From positions 1,922,001 to 1,986,000 of the forward strand of contig NZ_LR134116.1 of NCBI RefSeq assembly GCF_900635455.1: a DNA stretch of 64,000 bases. Direction: 5' to 3'. The translations under genes and the position numbers were made by a program. Positions 27,296-37,482 of the stretch are shown here, in pieces. Source of the stretch: Yersinia intermedia (lineage in GTDB: Bacteria > Pseudomonadota > Gammaproteobacteria > Enterobacterales > Enterobacteriaceae). Within the stretch, counting starts at the first letter, position 1, and each line of letters begins with the position of its first letter. Under the pieces are notes generated by a model. The model was given only the letters and a program-made list of their open reading frames with translations. It was not told where the DNA came from and searched no databases.

Positions 27296-29870
27296 GTCAA
27301 ATCAATCTCCTGTACAGGATTATATTGCGGACTTGCCCCTGACTGCTCAGCAGCAAGAGGCGCTGCGTGATGCTTTACCTGAAGATGTATTACTCGATAG
27401 CACTCCTGACGCGATGCAGCATTTACATCAGCAACTGGCGGCCAGTGCGCCACAAGAGGGGGTTTTTAGCCAGGAAGACAGTGCGTTGGCATCAGTCAAT
27501 GCGCGTTTGCGTGCGGCGTGGCCGGATGCCTTGGTGAGAGGGAAACAACTGGAGCCAGATTGCGAAGGGCGCACGGTCATTAGTGCTATGCCGCCCATCA
27601 AACGCACCAGTATGGCCCCGCAGGCATGGCGGACCAATCCGGTGGGGCGTTTTTGGGATTCATTATTGGGGCGCAGCACTGTGTCACGGGCGCAAACCCA
27701 TGAACAGGCTCTTGCCGAGAAGAAATGGCGCAGCGTAGGTTCCTTACGCCGCTATATTTTGCTGATACTGATTGTGTTGCAAACCACCATTGCGACCAGT
27801 TATATGAAGACCATTCTGCCTTACCAGGGCTGGGCGTTAATCGATCCTTTCGAGATTTGGCAACAAAACTGGCAGGTTTCGGTAATGCAATTGCTGCCTT
27901 ACCTGCTACAAACCGGCATTTTGATTCTGTTCGCCGTGCTGTTTTGTTGGGTCTCTGCTGGGTTCTGGACCGCGCTGATGGGCTTCCTGCAATTGCTGAT
28001 TGGTAAAGATAAATACAGCATATCCTCTACTATCAAAGGCGATGAGGCACTAAATCCAGCTCACCGGACTGCGCTGATTATGCCAATTTGTAATGAGGAC
28101 GTAGAGCGAGTATTTGCGGGGTTACGTGCTACTTATGAGTCGGTCGCTGCCACGGGTCAACTCGAACACTTCGATATTTATGTGCTGAGTGACAGTTATG
28201 ACCCCGATATCTGTGTGGCAGAGCAGAAAGCCTGGCTGGAGCTGTGTCGTGATGTCGATGGGCATGGGCGCATCTTCTACCGCCGCCGCCGCCGCCGGGT
28301 TAAACGCAAAAGCGGTAATATCGATGACTTCTGCCGCCGTTGGGGCAGCCAGTACAGCTATATGGTGATTCTGGATGCCGATAGCGTGATGAGCGGTGAG
28401 TGTTTGACTGGATTGGTGCGGTTGATGGAAGCCAATCCAAATGCCGGGATTATTCAATCTGCGCCGAAAGCCTCAGGGATGGACACGTTATATGCCCGTA
28501 TCCAGCAATTTGCCACGCGGGTCTATGGTCCGCTGTTTACGGCTGGTTTACATTACTGGCAGTTAGGCGAGTCCCATTACTGGGGTCACAATGCGATTAT
28601 TCGGGTTAAGCCCTTTATCGAGCATTGTGCACTGGCACCGTTGCCTGGTGAAGGTTCGTTCGCCGGCTCTATTTTGTCGCATGACTTTGTGGAAGCGGCA
28701 TTAATGCGCCGTGCCGGTTGGGGCGTGTGGATTGCCTATGATTTGCCGGGTAGTTATGAAGAGCTGCCACCTAATTTGTTGGATGAGCTAAAACGAGACC
28801 GCCGTTGGTGTCATGGGAATCTGATGAATTTCAGGTTGTTCCTGGTTAAGGGCATGCATCCGGTTCACCGGGCTGTGTTCCTCACGGGGGTGATGTCATA
28901 TCTGTCTGCGCCGTTGTGGTTTATGTTCCTGGTGTTGTGTACTGCTTTGCAGGCAGTGCATACCCTGATGGAACCGCAGTATTTCCTGCAACCGCGCCAA
29001 TTGTTCCCGGTCTGGCCCCAGTGGCGGCCCGAACTGGCAATTGGTTTGTTCTCCACCACCTTGGTATTACTGTTCTTGCCAAAATTGCTCAGTATTATTT
29101 TGATCTGGGCAAAAGGGGCGAAAGAGTACGGTGGGGCGCTGCGTCTATTGCTGTCGATGCTGGCTGAAATGTTGTTCTCCGTGTTACTGGCCCCGGTGCG
29201 TATGCTGTTCCATACCGTGTTTGTGGTTAGCGCCTTCCTCGGTTGGTCTGTGCAGTGGAACTCACCACAACGTGATGATGATGCCACGCCGTGGAGTGAA
29301 GCTATGGTTCGTCACGGTTCACAATTGTTACTGGGGCTAGTTTGGGCCGGTGGCGTGGCCTGGCTGGATCTGCGCTTCTTGTGGTGGTTATCTCCGATTG
29401 TATTTTCGTTGATACTGTCACCGGTGGTCTCGGTGGTTTCCAGCCGCCGGACATTGGGGATGGCCAGTAAGCGGGCTAAATTGTTCCTGATCCCGGAAGA
29501 GTACAATCCGCCACGGGAATTGTTGGCAACGGAAGAGTACCTGGAGCTTAACCATCAGCGGGCGCTCAGTAATGGTTTCTTGCATGCGGTGATGAACCCA
29601 TCGTATAACGCGCTGGCCAGTGCGATGGCGACAGCTCGCCATCATACCCGCGCGATTATCGAGCAAGTGCGTGCCGAACGGCTAGCACTGGCGTTGGAAG
29701 CCGGGCCAGATAAATTGGCTAAATTACAGCGTCTGGAATTACTTAGCGATCCGGTGTTGATTTCGCGTTTGCACCAGCAAGTCTGGCAGCAACCGGAGCA
29801 GTATCAGATTTGGAACGGATATTATCGCCAACTTGCGCATAATATGAAGGCGTTTCCAGCAGCGAAGTAA
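27288..29870 (+). CDS. opgH: Glucans biosynthesis glucosyltransferase OpgH (MdoH)
   Basis: An 860-residue inner-membrane GT2-family enzyme. About eight membrane segments flank a large cytoplasmic catalytic domain (about 240-510) with VLSDSYDP, the DxD of [10 protein letters not shown] and the RxxRW of [11 protein letters not shown] run of arginines ([12 protein letters not shown]) before the catalytic core is also conserved in E. coli OpgH. It polymerises glucose from UDP-glucose into beta-1,2 glucan; in E. coli, OpgH also slows FtsZ assembly when UDP-glucose is plentiful. It overlaps opgG by 8 bases and is followed by a terminator. Confidence 0.97.
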   Translation: MNKSNQSPVQDYIADLPLTAQQQEALRDALPEDVLLDSTPDAMQHLHQQLAASAPQEGVFSQEDSALASVNARLRAAWPDALVRGKQLEPDCEGRTVISAMPPIKRTSMAPQAWRTNPVGRFWDSLLGRSTVSRAQTHEQALAEKKWRSVGSLRRYILLILIVLQTTIATSYMKTILPYQGWALIDPFEIWQQNWQVSVMQLLPYLLQTGILILFAVLFCWVSAGFWTALMGFLQLLIGKDKYSISSTIKGDEALNPAHRTALIMPICNEDVERVFAGLRATYESVAATGQLEHFDIYVLSDSYDPDICVAEQKAWLELCRDVDGHGRIFYRRRRRRVKRKSGNIDDFCRRWGSQYSYMVILDADSVMSGECLTGLVRLMEANPNAGIIQSAPKASGMDTLYARIQQFATRVYGPLFTAGLHYWQLGESHYWGHNAIIRVKPFIEHCALAPLPGEGSFAGSILSHDFVEAALMRRAGWGVWIAYDLPGSYEELPPNLLDELKRDRRWCHGNLMNFRLFLVKGMHPVHRAVFLTGVMSYLSAPLWFMFLVLCTALQAVHTLMEPQYFLQPRQLFPVWPQWRPELAIGLFSTTLVLLFLPKLLSIILIWAKGAKEYGGALRLLLSMLAEMLFSVLLAPVRMLFHTVFVVSAFLGWSVQWNSPQRDDDATPWSEAMVRHGSQLLLGLVWAGGVAWLDLRFLWWLSPIVFSLILSPVVSVVSSRRTLGMASKRAKLFLIPEEYNPPRELLATEEYLELNHQRALSNGFLHAVMNPSYNALASAMATARHHTRAIIEQVRAERLALALEAGPDKLAKLQRLELLSDPVLISRLHQQVWQQPEQYQIWNGYYRQLAHNMKAFPAAK

Positions 29871-29900
29871 CAGTGATGTGAAGTAACGGTAATATTGAGT

Positions 29901-29937
29901 AAAAACGGGCGTACATTATGTATTGCCCGTTTTTTTA
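29901..29937 (+). terminator. Rho-independent terminator of opgGH
   Basis: AACGGGC / GCCCGTT stem with a 14-base loop, followed by seven T, 30 bases after the opgH stop. Confidence 0.85.
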
Positions 29938-30095
29938 TTGCCATTAGCACGGTCTGAAAGGTGATAACGTATTAGCTAATACTGAATGGCGCTTTAACAC
30001 CCTCTATTCTTAACATTATCCAGACTGAGCCCTAACCGTTGTTTATGTAGCGTTATGATAAGCTGTGCGTCGCGCTGAACCTGAAGAGTAACTGT

Positions 30096-30392
30096 GTGAC
30101 TGCTATCGTTAAACTGACTTATCGTGCTATTAGCATGGCCCGCATGGCCCGCATGGCCCGCATGGCCCGCATGGTTATGCTGGGGATCGGTATTATGCTG
30201 TTATCCGGCTGTGGCAGCATTATCAGCCGTACAGTGCCGGGGCAGGGCCATGGGCACCAATACTATCCAGGCGTGCAATGGGATATGCGTGAGGGGCCAT
30301 GGAAATATGTCACGGTGATAGATGTTCCTCTATCAATGATCGTTGATACCTTCATGCTACCAATTGATGCACGTCATGGCCCCTATGAGTAA
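30096..30392 (+). CDS. yceK: YceK-like outer-membrane lipoprotein with a repeated N-terminal segment
   Basis: A 98-residue DUF1375 (YceK) lipoprotein, in the same position after opgGH as in E. coli. The lipobox is LLSGC with Cys39; the rest (YYPGVQWDMREGPWKYV, IDVPLSMIVDTFMLPID) fits the family. GTG at 30096 has GAAGAG seven bases before it. The n-region contains four copies of the 9-base unit ATGGCCCGC (30135-30170), giving MARMARMARMARM, so several in-frame ATG codons could serve as starts and the basic n-region is longer than usual. Function of YceK is unknown. Confidence 0.85.
   Translation: MTAIVKLTYRAISMARMARMARMARMVMLGIGIMLLSGCGSIISRTVPGQGHGHQYYPGVQWDMREGPWKYVTVIDVPLSMIVDTFMLPIDARHGPYE
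30135..30170 (+). repeat. 9-bp tandem repeat (ATGGCCCGC x4) in the yceK signal sequence
   Basis: Four perfect copies followed by a fifth partial ATGG. Each unit encodes Met-Ala-Arg, so gain or loss of units keeps the frame but changes the charge and length of the signal-peptide n-region. Confidence 0.95.
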
Positions 30393-30394
30393 CA

Positions 30395-30943
30395 TCATGC
30401 GCTGGTAGCAAAAATCAGCAGTTGGTAGTGTTGTTGCTGGCAAATGAATTCAGTTATCGGCGTCATATGTAACCCTTTGACATGGGCTGCTAATGAGTGC
30501 GGATTGTCGTTGTTAACAAATGCAGCCCCCACATCAAAGTCATTGCGGGTATGGTTTTTAACGGCGGCAAACAGTTGACTCAATACCCCGTTGCCACGCC
30601 AGCGGCTATCAATACATACCGGCCCGTACAGAAATACCCGTAATTGTGCTAATGGCTGGCCTTGATACTGTTGATGGCTCATGGCTTCCAGCATGGCATC
30701 AACCACCGGTGGTCGTGGTTGTTTATGCGTGTGGGCCAAACAGACAAAGCCGGCGATTAGCCCATCATCAACTGCAACCAGAACCCCCAAATCCTGATTA
30801 ATCGAATCCAGTTGCTTTTCATCCATTTGTGACACAATAAAACCCTGCTGGCGCTGCTCTGGACTTAAGTTTTCTGGGGTATTTTGTCGCTGCAACTCTA
30901 ATATAGCCGGGTAGTCTGCAGGTTGCGCAGGTCTTATTTTCAT
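30395..30943 (-). CDS. GNAT-family N-acetyltransferase
   Basis: A 182-residue protein with the GNAT layout: an N-terminal MKIRPAQPADYPAILELQ, a mid strand with VAVDDGLIAGFVCLA, and the acetyl-CoA loop region VCIDSRWRGNGVLSQLF (variant of Q/R-x-x-G-x-G/A). Substrate unknown. Its 3' end abuts yceK (2 bases apart, convergent). It is divergent from the VOC gene with about 40 bases between starts, so their promoters overlap. Confidence 0.85.
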   Translation of the reverse strand: MKIRPAQPADYPAILELQRQNTPENLSPEQRQQGFIVSQMDEKQLDSINQDLGVLVAVDDGLIAGFVCLAHTHKQPRPPVVDAMLEAMSHQQYQGQPLAQLRVFLYGPVCIDSRWRGNGVLSQLFAAVKNHTRNDFDVGAAFVNNDNPHSLAAHVKGLHMTPITEFICQQQHYQLLIFATSA

Positions 30944-30984
30944 GTTTAATCTCTAGGTTCAAATGTGTTATCAGGAGAGAGTCG

Positions 30985-31437
30985 ATGCCATCAAAAGCAG
31001 TGAGGTTACCCGATACCCACGTAAGTAAACCGCCGTCAGTATTACCGAAAACCTCGATAATGCGTGTTGCCAGACCCACAGATAATCTTAAGTTAATCAG
31101 TGAGATGTACTGCCGTGGGCTAGGCTTTAACCAACTGGGCCATTTTGCTGATCATCAGGGATTTGACGGTGTTATTCTCGGACATCCACATCACACTTAT
31201 CATTTAGAGTTTACTCATCATCGCGGTGTTCGGGTAGGGGCGGCACCGACGCAGGACAACTTATTAGTATTTTATATACCGGATAAAGCGCAATGGGTTG
31301 TGCAGTGCCAGCAGATGGCGGCGGCAGGTTTTCGCGAGGTCACGTCTTATAATCCTTATTGGGATGTCAGCGGCAAAACGTTCGAAGATAGCGATGGTTA
31401 TCGTGTGGTGTTACAGCAACAGGAATGGCAGTTGTAG
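30985..31437 (+). CDS. VOC (glyoxalase-fold) family protein
   Basis: A 150-residue protein with a single-chain glyoxalase/bleomycin-resistance fold: two beta-alpha-beta-beta-beta halves can be traced (IMRVARPTDNLKLISEMY; DNLLVFYIPDKAQWVVQ). Metal-ligand-like His/Glu occur in HTYHLEFTHH and the C-terminal DSDGYRVVLQQ. Similar to YycE-type VOC proteins; substrate unknown. The ATG has GGAGAGAGTCG in front. Confidence 0.8.
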   Translation: MPSKAVRLPDTHVSKPPSVLPKTSIMRVARPTDNLKLISEMYCRGLGFNQLGHFADHQGFDGVILGHPHHTYHLEFTHHRGVRVGAAPTQDNLLVFYIPDKAQWVVQCQQMAAAGFREVTSYNPYWDVSGKTFEDSDGYRVVLQQQEWQL

Positions 31438-31440
31438 AAC

Positions 31441-31465
31441 AAAACCCGCCACCAGGGCGGGTTTG
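31441..31465. terminator. Bidirectional terminator between VOC gene and peptide transporter
   Basis: AAACCCGCC / GGCGGGTTT stem with a 4-base loop between two convergent genes. The T run is better on the minus strand, serving the peptide transporter. Confidence 0.8.
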
Positions 31466-31491
31466 CGTGAGCAGGGGTTGCAGTACAGGCA

Positions 31492-33027
31492 TCAGGCCGC
31501 TTGTTGGCCCTGAGTATTATTCATCAGCCGGCGAATAGGCACGATAAGTAATATCAGCACTGCCGCACAGATAACCAATGCTATTGAGCAACGGGCGAAC
31601 AGCGTCGGCAGCATATCAAGCTGGTCCGCTTTAACGTGTCCACCAATCAGGCCTGCGGCCAGATTACCCAGAGAACTAGCGCAGAACCACAAGCCCATCA
31701 CCTGGCCGCGCATTCTGTCTGGTGCCAGTAAGGTCATGGTCGCTAAACCGATCGGGCTAAGGCACAGTTCACCCAGCGTCAGCAGCAAGATACTCATTAC
31801 TAGCCACAGCGGCGAAACACCGGCACCACCACTGCTAAGCACATGCTGTGCGGCATACATCATCACGGCGAAACCAGCCGCCGCGCATAAGATACCAATG
31901 ACAAATTTGGTGATACTGCTGGGTTGAATTTTCTTCTTCGCCAATGCAGGCCAGCCCCAACTGAATACCGGCGCCAACAGAATAATAAACAGCGCATTGA
32001 TTGACTGGAACCAGACCGTTGGGATCTCAAAGCCCATAAACATACGGTTAGTGTAATCATTGGCAAACAGATTGAATGAGGTTGGTTTCTGCTCGAAGGC
32101 TGACCAGAAGAACGCCGCAGACACTAACAGAATGAAGCACACCAATAGGCGAGCGCGATCTTTACGGCTCATATTGGCAAAGGCAAACAGATAAACGAAA
32201 TAGAGTGTTACTGAGGCCGCAATAACATAGACCAATAAGCTGGCGATCAATACTGGGTTTATCGGGATAACCCCTTGTGATATCAGGGTAATCAGCACTG
32301 CCACTAGCACCATAATACCTGCAACCCACTTGCCAACCCCTTGACGCTGATTGGTCGGTTTATTCCAGCTTGAGTCTAGCCCAACCTCTGCGTCATAGCG
32401 CTTCATCGCTGGGATAGCAAAACCACGGAAAATAACCAGTGCAACCAGCATACCAATACCGCCGATACCAAAACCCCAGTGCCAGCCATGGGATCGCAGC
32501 AACCAACCGGAAAGCAGCGGCGCGATAAATGACCCCATATTGATACCCATATAGAACAGTGAGAAACCACCGTCGCGGCGGGCATCACCTGGCTTATACA
32601 GTGTGCCGACCATGACGGAGATGCAGGTCTTGAACAGACCGGTACCCAGCACGATAAACACTAAACCGATAAAGAACAGGTTGTTGCCGAAGAACGCTGA
32701 TAGTGCAATTGATAGATGGCCCAGTGCAATCAGGATAGAACCATACCAAACAGCACGTTGTTGACCGAGCCAGTTATCAGCCAGCCAGCCGCCGGGTAAG
32801 GCTGCCAGATACATGCTACCGGCAAAAATCCCAACGATAGCAGAGGCTTGCTCACGGGGCAGGCCCATACCGCCGTCAAAAACGGTGGCCGCCATAAACA
32901 GAATTAACAGTGGGCGGATGCCGTAGAACGAGAAACGCTCCCACATTTCAGAAAGAAACAGGCCGCTAAGTGGATAAGGATGGCCAAAGAACGTGCGGCC
33001 GCCTTCGGAGTTAACAGAGGTTTGCAT
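31492..33027 (-). CDS. POT/PTR-family proton-coupled peptide transporter
   Basis: A 511-residue MFS protein with about 14 membrane segments. The POT motif ExxER is visible in SEMWERFSFYG near residue 30, and the PTR2 signature in FSLFYMGINMGSFIAPLLSGW near residue 155. It imports di- and tripeptides with protons. The sequence departs clearly from E. coli DtpA-D (SIELWERFGYYG type), so it is a different branch of the family. About 510 bases of AT-rich DNA upstream hold no gene and presumably its promoter. Confidence 0.85.
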   Translation of the reverse strand: MQTSVNSEGGRTFFGHPYPLSGLFLSEMWERFSFYGIRPLLILFMAATVFDGGMGLPREQASAIVGIFAGSMYLAALPGGWLADNWLGQQRAVWYGSILIALGHLSIALSAFFGNNLFFIGLVFIVLGTGLFKTCISVMVGTLYKPGDARRDGGFSLFYMGINMGSFIAPLLSGWLLRSHGWHWGFGIGGIGMLVALVIFRGFAIPAMKRYDAEVGLDSSWNKPTNQRQGVGKWVAGIMVLVAVLITLISQGVIPINPVLIASLLVYVIAASVTLYFVYLFAFANMSRKDRARLLVCFILLVSAAFFWSAFEQKPTSFNLFANDYTNRMFMGFEIPTVWFQSINALFIILLAPVFSWGWPALAKKKIQPSSITKFVIGILCAAAGFAVMMYAAQHVLSSGGAGVSPLWLVMSILLLTLGELCLSPIGLATMTLLAPDRMRGQVMGLWFCASSLGNLAAGLIGGHVKADQLDMLPTLFARCSIALVICAAVLILLIVPIRRLMNNTQGQQAA

Positions 33028-33537
33028 AAAGTCTTCCCATAGAATCGCCGTTAAAATCGGGCGAATAAACCATCATCGAATGCTCCCCCCTTTGGCACTG
33101 CGGCCGATTATCAGGGTTAACACTCGTTAGCGTAGTATTTAACGCAATAATAACGTCATTTTTTGCGGTCTATCGGGGTTATATCGTATTTTTAGATGAA
33201 AAGTCGACACGCATCGCATTTCTTAGCGTTATATTTCTGGCTTTTGCGCTATTTCGCTACAAAAAATCAAGACTGAATTTCATGAATGAATATTATTATT
33301 GATATTATTTATCAATGAGTTGGGTTGGATTGTTGTGTTTTTCTTATGTGTGTTGGCAGCAGAGTGAAAAATTTATGAATAAAAACACAATAAACTGCAC
33401 TTTGGCATCAGATTAGCCATTAGTTGGTTATTTGTAAGTACATCTCTTGGGGGCTTTGGCTGAAAAAGAGCTGGGATATCTGCGCTTTTATCGCGAGAAC
33501 TTGCGCGGTTTTGGGCGGCGTCTGCGGTGTGATTGGT
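33028..33537. other. AT-rich intergenic region upstream of the peptide transporter
   Basis: No supportable gene in 510 bases. It lies between two minus-strand genes, so it contains the transporter's promoter and the 3' end of mdtG. I saw no strong terminator or known operator. Confidence 0.5.
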
Positions 33538-34782
33538 TCAGCTATCTTGCTGTTGTTGCACCTCACGTTGCCGTGCTTTTAAGGGCTGGCGCTGCAAGCA
33601 CCAGTAAGAATAGATGGCGTTAAATAGCACGACTAAGGCAGTCACACAGAATACGGCGCGAAAACCATAGCTGGCAGAGACCGCAGCACCGAGTAGTGGG
33701 CCGCTGACATTGCCGACATCACGAAACGATTGGTTATAACTGAAGATCCGCCCAGCGACTTGATTGGTGCAGTTATAAATCAGTAACGTTTGTACCGCAG
33801 GGAGCAATGCACCATCTGTTGCCCCCAGCAAGAAGCGCAAAATACCCAATTGCAATGGGGTCTGCACGAAAGCCATCGGGATCAGGATAAGTACTGACAG
33901 TGCCAGCATAGCAATCAGAATGCGTTCTGGGCCGATTCTATCGCCCAGTTTTCCTAATCTTGGCGCGCTCATCAATGCAGCAACCCCTGGAACCGATGCA
34001 ATCATGCCACTGACGAAAGCCAAATTATGAATATCACCGGCCAGTTCGCGCACATACAACGTCAGGATCGGTGCAATTGAACCGGTAGCAATCTGGATGA
34101 TCATGGTGGTGACAAACAGGCTCAGGATGAGCTTCGGGTTCTTCAGGGAGTTAAAGACTTGTCGCCCGTTGAGCATGTCTTTTTTCAGCACCGGTGCAAA
34201 CTGTTCTCTGACATACAACCAGGTCAGGGCAAAACAGAGCAACAACACCGCCGCAGTAATAAAGAATACCGGTCTCAGGCCATAGTTATCTGCTAACAGC
34301 CCACCGATCAGTGGCCCGATTAATGCACCGCTCACCCCTCCGGTTGAGAGTGTCCCCAAAGCCCAGCCACTCTTGTTGCGCGGTACTTGAGTGGCGATCA
34401 GCGCATTGGCATTTGGGATAAAGCCCCCCAGTAGCCCCAGCAGCGCACGTAGTGCCAGGAACTGCCAGATATTTTGCGCCATACCCATTAAAACCATCAC
34501 GATCCCCATGCCTAACGCCGAGCGTAACAGCATGATTTTCCGGCCTTTGCGATCAGCAAGACTCCCCCAGAAGGGGGCGGCAATAGCAGAAAACAGAAAA
34601 GTGATACTGAACACCAGACCGGACCACATATTCAATGACTGGTGACCGCTCACGCCTAACTCTTCCACATACAATGGCAAGAATGGCATGATCAAACTAA
34701 ATGCAGCACCCGTTAGAAAACAGCCTAACCAGGTGACAAATAGGTTTCTTTTCCAGTTAACAGGTTGTGGGGCTGAGGCCAT
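33538..34782 (-). CDS. mdtG: Multidrug efflux MFS transporter MdtG
   Basis: A 414-residue, 12-helix MFS exporter matching E. coli MdtG (YceE) in length and sequence, for example at the start ([20 protein letters not shown]) and in the MFS loop motif [13 protein letters not shown]. MdtG confers resistance to fosfomycin and deoxycholate in E. coli. It keeps the E. coli neighbourhood (opgGH, yceK, mdtG, lpxL), except that a DoxX gene is inserted before lpxL. The 315-base upstream region holds no further gene. Confidence 0.95.
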   Translation of the reverse strand: MASAPQPVNWKRNLFVTWLGCFLTGAAFSLIMPFLPLYVEELGVSGHQSLNMWSGLVFSITFLFSAIAAPFWGSLADRKGRKIMLLRSALGMGIVMVLMGMAQNIWQFLALRALLGLLGGFIPNANALIATQVPRNKSGWALGTLSTGGVSGALIGPLIGGLLADNYGLRPVFFITAAVLLLCFALTWLYVREQFAPVLKKDMLNGRQVFNSLKNPKLILSLFVTTMIIQIATGSIAPILTLYVRELAGDIHNLAFVSGMIASVPGVAALMSAPRLGKLGDRIGPERILIAMLALSVLILIPMAFVQTPLQLGILRFLLGATDGALLPAVQTLLIYNCTNQVAGRIFSYNQSFRDVGNVSGPLLGAAVSASYGFRAVFCVTALVVLFNAIYSYWCLQRQPLKARQREVQQQQDS

Positions 34783-35035
34783 AAATTACCGATTAAGCAA
34801 GTGATTGCTTTGCGTCTCTTTATTCGTCAGTAGGGCGTTTGGAGGGGCGGCAAAGCACGAGAAGAAGATACTTAGCCTGATAAGTATGCGCTCATAGTGC
34901 AGTGACATCAATGAGATAAATGTTAGTTTTTATAAAATGGAAAGGCGGTCTGAAATGAATGGATATAGTTATTCTATTGGGTAATAACACTGGGGTTGCG
35001 GCATTAGCACGATGTGGCAATTGGCACAGAAAACA

Positions 35036-35070
35036 GGAAAAACCACCCCGCCAAAGGCGAAGTGGTTGGT
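35036..35070 (-). terminator. Terminator of the DoxX gene
   Basis: On the minus strand, AACCACTTCGCC-ttt-GGCGGGGTGGTT forms a long hairpin followed by five T, 27 bases after the stop. Confidence 0.8.
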
Positions 35071-35097
35071 ATTACACTCACTATTTAGCGCCAGTGT

Positions 35098-35532
35098 TTA
35101 GCGGTAAGCTTCATTTTTAGTCACGGAATAACGGCCACTGCCCAATAACATGATGGCTACGCCACCCAGGAAATACATGGCTTCGTTCTCTAAACCCCAG
35201 GCACCGACCTGAGTCAGCGTAAAGAATTTAGCGGTACCTACCATTAATACTGCCACTAGCAGGTTAACGGCGTAAACGAATGCCGCAGGGCGGGTAAACA
35301 GGCCAAGAATAATCAGCAGTGGCGTAACAATTTCACCGATGTAAACGCCATAAGCCACAAATCCAGGAATCCCCTGCGCTTGCAAAGAATCAGCAATCCA
35401 ACTGGTGCCATGCTGAATTTTTGCCACACCATGGAACAACATCAAAATACCAAATGTAAGGCGCAATAAGAGTTTGCCCCCATCTTGGTGGTTAGTTAAC
35501 CGCGTGAACCAGAGATTTAGGCTTGCCAACAT
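35098..35532 (-). CDS. DoxX-family membrane protein
   Basis: A 144-residue protein with four membrane segments of the DoxX fold (LLLRLTFGILMLFHGVAKIQHG; GIPGFVAYGVYIGEIVTPLLIILGLFTRPAA). DoxX proteins are linked to membrane redox or thiol metabolism, but the role of this subgroup is unknown. Single gene with its own terminator. A Fur-box-like sequence lies about 130 bases upstream. E. coli lacks this gene between mdtG and lpxL. Confidence 0.88.
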   Translation of the reverse strand: MLASLNLWFTRLTNHQDGGKLLLRLTFGILMLFHGVAKIQHGTSWIADSLQAQGIPGFVAYGVYIGEIVTPLLIILGLFTRPAAFVYAVNLLVAVLMVGTAKFFTLTQVGAWGLENEAMYFLGGVAIMLLGSGRYSVTKNEAYR

Positions 35533-35663
35533 GTGTATATCCTTATTAAAAAAGAAAATAACCGGATAATAACTAGGATTAATTACGCTAAGTATCGTCA
35601 GATAAATCCTATTTGCCTAGTGGATAAATCTGACGAAGTGTATCAAAAAAATTGATATAAATT

Positions 35664-35684
35664 AATTCTCATTATCATTAGTAA
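35664..35684 (-). promoter_or_regulatory. Candidate Fur box upstream of the DoxX gene
   Basis: Minus strand ACTAATGATAATGAGAAT contains three adjacent GATAAT-like hexamers; by eye 14 of 19 positions match the Fur consensus in the best register. It lies between doxX and lpxL, both on the minus strand, so it would act on doxX. Confidence 0.45.
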
Positions 35685-35708
35685 TATTCTATTTATGAAT
35701 AAGTCATG

Positions 35709-36653
35709 CTATTCATACAATGAAGGTGCGCCTTCTGGTCGGGTCTTAAAACGCCGGTGTAGCCACATATATTGGTCAGTGGCTTGGGCAATCTCTTTTT
35801 CGACCACTTTATTCATAAACGCAGCCGCTGCCACTTCATTATCTAACGGGAAGTTCTCTACTGCGGGTTGTAACAGCAGTTGATAACCTTTGCCATTAGG
35901 TAAACGACGCGGCGTGAAAGGAATAATTGCCGGTTTACCCATGCGTACCAGCAGGTAAGTCCCGGTGGTAGTTGCCGCTTGATCGACGGCGAACAAGGGC
36001 ACAAATACGCTACTGCGCGGGCCGTAATCATGATCGGGTGCATACCAGATAATTTCGCCTTGCTTTAGGCTGCGGATCATTCCTTTCAGATCTTTGCGAT
36101 CTAACATGGCTTTATTTGAACGCATCCGGCCCCAGGTCTGCATCCAGTCCATGGCTTTATTATCATGCGGTCGATAGACACCGATGCCTGGATTGTAGAT
36201 ACCGAAGATGCGAGCACCCAGTTCCAGCGTAAGAAAATGCAAGCCGATCAACAAAACCCCTTTGCCTTCCTCGCGCGCTTGTTGAATGTGCTCTAGCCCG
36301 CTAACGCTACACCAACGCTCAATGCGCCAATTCGGCCAAAACCAAGCCATGCCCGTTTCAAATAACCCCATCCCTACCGATTCAAAGTTCTTAACCAGCA
36401 GTTCATCGCGTTCAGCCTGCGGCATATCGGGAAAGCACAATTCGAGATTACGTTGCGTTATCCGTTTACGCCGCTTGAGAAAACGCATCGAAAAGCGGCC
36501 AAGGTTGGTGCCCATGACATAGATAACTGGGTAGGGGAGCAACACCAACAAGTAGAGGATGCCAAGGCCAAGCCAGGTTAGCCAATAACGAGGGTGTAGC
36601 AGTGAGCGTTCAAAAGAAGGAGCTTGCATATCTGTTCTCAGCATTATTGTCAT
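35709..36653 (-). CDS. lpxL: Lipid A lauroyltransferase LpxL
   Basis: A 314-residue inner-membrane acyltransferase. One N-terminal membrane segment ([19 protein letters not shown]) is followed by the catalytic HX4E motif in HFLTLELG near residue 135 and conserved text such as [15 protein letters not shown]. It adds the secondary acyl chain to Kdo2-lipid IVA. LpxL is preferred over LpxP or LpxM because of synteny with mdtG and trhO and overall sequence pattern. In E. coli it is divergent from trhO; here the ttr locus lies between. Confidence 0.92.
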   Translation of the reverse strand: MTIMLRTDMQAPSFERSLLHPRYWLTWLGLGILYLLVLLPYPVIYVMGTNLGRFSMRFLKRRKRITQRNLELCFPDMPQAERDELLVKNFESVGMGLFETGMAWFWPNWRIERWCSVSGLEHIQQAREEGKGVLLIGLHFLTLELGARIFGIYNPGIGVYRPHDNKAMDWMQTWGRMRSNKAMLDRKDLKGMIRSLKQGEIIWYAPDHDYGPRSSVFVPLFAVDQAATTTGTYLLVRMGKPAIIPFTPRRLPNGKGYQLLLQPAVENFPLDNEVAAAAFMNKVVEKEIAQATDQYMWLHRRFKTRPEGAPSLYE

Positions 36654-36897
36654 TCAGCCAGACAGTTAACTGTTTACTCTTGATAGCGGACATGTGGTTC
36701 TTTAACGAACCTCAATAGGCAGTTGCCGGTCATCCATACCAACGTATTCATCTGTCATTTAAGGTAGTCTATTGTGGCATTTTTAGTGGCTTACAGGAAA
36801 AAAGACCGCACCAAAAGATCATTTTTATGTCTTTTTGTTAAAGATTTCAGCCGTTAAATCACACATTTGATGGTTAATTAACCATAATTGAATTTAT

Positions 36898-37482
36898 CTA
36901 TTTGATTGGATTCAATAAGCTGACTAACTCCGCCAGACTGTTAACTGCCATTTTTTCCATCACTTTAGACCGATGCACTTCTACTGTTCTGACGGATACA
37001 CAGGCTTTATCGGCGATATCGCGATTAATTAAACCCTGCATAACCCATTGTGCAATCATCTGTTCTCTTGGTGTCAGCGAGGCATAACGCAGTTGTACCT
37101 GTCGCTGTGCTGTCAGCCGCTCTGTGTGCTGCAAGCCCTGTTGCAAGGCTGCAATCAACGGTGCAGTCGCGACCGGTTTTTGTAAGAAATCAACCGCTCC
37201 CAGTTTCATTTGCTCAACCGCCTGCGGCACTTCCCCATGGGCAGTAAGGAAGATGACGGCCAGCGTGCTGTCTCGCTGGCGCATCCGGGTATAAACTTGC
37301 GTACCATCCAGCAGTGGCATACGAATATCCAGTAGTAATACACCAGATTGATATAAATCAGCCTGTGCCAGGAAACACTCACCGTCATGCCATACTTTCA
37401 CTTTGTAACCCAGGCTTTCCAGCAAAAAACGGCAAGCATCGGTAACGGCAATATCGTCATCAAGTAGATGAATCAGTGACAA
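36898..37482 (-). CDS. ttrR: Tetrathionate response regulator TtrR
   Basis: A 194-residue FixJ/NarL-type regulator. The receiver domain (1-118) has the acidic DDD at 8-10, phosphoacceptor Asp52 in LLLDIRMP and Lys102 in FLQKPV. The C-terminal LuxR helix-turn-helix (about 130-190) shows LTPREQMIAQWVMQGL and SVRTVEVHRSKVMEKM. It is phosphorylated by TtrS and activates ttrBCA. Its start overlaps the ttrS end by 23 bases, so the pair is cotranscribed. Confidence 0.95.
   Translation of the reverse strand: MSLIHLLDDDIAVTDACRFLLESLGYKVKVWHDGECFLAQADLYQSGVLLLDIRMPLLDGTQVYTRMRQRDSTLAVIFLTAHGEVPQAVEQMKLGAVDFLQKPVATAPLIAALQQGLQHTERLTAQRQVQLRYASLTPREQMIAQWVMQGLINRDIADKACVSVRTVEVHRSKVMEKMAVNSLAELVSLLNPIK

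Noticed and set aside
28280..28320. CGC repeat coding poly-arginine in opgH
   Set aside because: The Arg-rich stretch is also present in E. coli OpgH, so it is a conserved feature rather than a recent expansion.
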